Positions 9,361-10,076 of a DNA stretch of 10,076 nt are shown piece by piece. The stretch spans positions 1 to 10,076 of the forward strand of contig JBMDXQ010000087.1 in assembly GCA_048594975.1 (NCBI GenBank), in the 5' to 3' direction. The notes beneath the pieces are model-generated. The model saw only the letters and a program-made list of their open reading frames with translations. It made no database searches and had not been told where the DNA came from. The position numbers were made by a program, and so were the translations under genes. The stretch is from JBMDXB01 sp048594975. Its GTDB lineage: Bacteria > Acidobacteriota > Vicinamibacteria > Vicinamibacterales > 2-12-FULL-66-21. Every line of letters starts with the position of its first letter. Within the stretch, counting starts at the first letter, position 1.

Positions 9361-10076
9361 GCGAATTTCTCCCGGTTGCCTTCGATGAAGCGTCTCGCCA
9401 GCAGGACACTCACGGCCAGCACCGCGGTGGCCAACACACCGCCTTCGGGCCCGAACCTGCCGCCGGACAACCACTCGGGGCCGCCCGGTGAATAGTCGAG
9501 CCAGGGAATGTTCAGGGTCAGCCCGCTGACCGGCGCGGCCAGTGCCGCCTGCAGCAGGTTCCACCCCAGGTGCGCCCCGGTGGCGATCCAGAGTCCGCCC
9601 GGCAGATAGAACACCACTCCCAGGAAGATCCCGGCCAGTGCCACATTGCCCACGGCCAGCGGAGTCACGCCGGGATTCAACAGGTGGACCAGCCCGAACA
9701 GCAGCGCGGTCACAACCACCGCGAACGGCCGGCCGAACTTGCCGGCCAGCAGGACCAGTGGGACCCCCCGGAAGATGAGTTCCTCCAGGAAAGCGGCCGG
9801 GAGCAGCACCGTTATCAGCAACGGCAGGGTGGCCAGCCAGGCAGCGGGCGATCCCCCGTCCAGCGACCAGCCGGCCCCGGCCAGCGGCACCGCCGCCACC
9901 ATGACCAGGGTCGCGGGGACCCCTCCGACTGCCAGGCCCCGGAGCGCCGAGCCTGCTCCCCCGCGCCACCGCAGATCATCCGGCTGGAGCCGCGCGGCCC
10001 GGACGCCGAACAGCCAGGTCGCCATTCCGAAAACCGGCAGCATCACCGCCGTCTGGAGCGTGGCGGCCTCGAGAGC
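9357..10076 (-). CDS. CPBP family intramembrane metalloprotease (5' end cut by window)
   Basis: This polytopic membrane protein belongs to the CPBP (CAAX protease and bacteriocin-processing, Abi) family of glutamate-type intramembrane proteases. The three family motifs are present: LEELIFRG (EExxxR), FGLVH (FxxxH) and HLGWN (HxxxN). Counting from the GTG at 10046, these are Glu88-Glu89-Arg93, His121 and His159/Asn163. Hydrophobic stretches fit about six to seven membrane segments. The frame is open to the window edge. The GTG at 10046 falls in the middle of a hydrophobic helix (LQTAVMLPVFGMATWLFGV), so the real start almost certainly lies beyond 10076. The stop overlaps the dehydrogenase ATG (9357-9360), so the two are co-transcribed. 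The substrate is unknown; family members process prenylated proteins, bacteriocins or anti-sigma factors. Confidence 0.88.
   Translation of the reverse strand, partial: ALEAATLQTAVMLPVFGMATWLFGVRAARLQPDDLRWRGGAGSALRGLAVGGVPATLVMVAAVPLAGAGWSLDGGSPAAWLATLPLLITVLLPAAFLEELIFRGVPLVLLAGKFGRPFAVVVTALLFGLVHLLNPGVTPLAVGNVALAGIFLGVVFYLPGGLWIATGAHLGWNLLQAALAAPVSGLTLNIPWLDYSPGGPEWLSGGRFGPEGGVLATAVLAVSVLLARRFIEGNREKFA

Noticed and set aside
8518..9969. 483-codon version of the dehydrogenase
   Set aside because: The upstream 203 codons are an out-of-frame shadow of the CPBP protease gene. The dehydrogenase begins at the ATG at 9360 with a Shine-Dalgarno site.

Overview
The window is a GC-rich bacterial chromosome segment, roughly two-thirds G+C by eye. 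It holds one tRNA gene and seven protein genes, packed tightly: three gene junctions overlap by four bases and one has no spacer. The lipoprotein RND adaptor and the outer-membrane-type efflux pump imply a Gram-negative (diderm) cell. The style of RecA and of the pump suggests an Acidobacteriota-like (perhaps Vicinamibacteria) or Gemmatimonadota-like soil bacterium. That placement is a guess from family resemblance, without any search.

Layout. A tRNA-Phe(GAA) gene (1-76, minus) has a good promoter and is divergent from an efflux operon (338-4713, plus). The operon encodes a lipoprotein membrane-fusion adaptor and, through an ATGA overlap, a 1052-residue RND pump. No outer-membrane factor gene lies beside them. 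The pump gene meets recA (minus) head-on, with the two stop codons interleaved in a CTAG palindrome. recA begins near 5747, has a Shine-Dalgarno site at 5757-5762 and a sigma70-like promoter at 5934-5963, and so carries a structured leader of about 180 nt.

Divergent from recA are two plus-strand genes separated only by a TGA stop followed directly by a GTG start, in the same frame. The first encodes a YdjM-like membrane-bound metal-dependent hydrolase (6121-6648). The second encodes a 598-residue exported protein (6649-8445) that combines an HExxH metallopeptidase domain, a ComEA-like helix-hairpin-helix and four predicted C-terminal membrane helices. This is the least ordinary gene in the window.

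The right end (8518-10076, minus) holds a CPBP intramembrane protease, cut by the window edge, overlapping by ATGA with a 3-hydroxybutyryl-CoA dehydrogenase that has all its expected catalytic residues. Codon choice changes sharply here: Arg is mostly CGG and Thr mostly ACC, against mostly CGC and ACG in the left part. The convergent gap at 8446-8517 is therefore a possible transfer boundary or assembly junction.

No insertion sequence, CRISPR array, phage gene or defence system was found. The best candidates for new biology are the YdjM-like/peptidase-HhH pair divergent from recA and the inverted repeat over the recA promoter.
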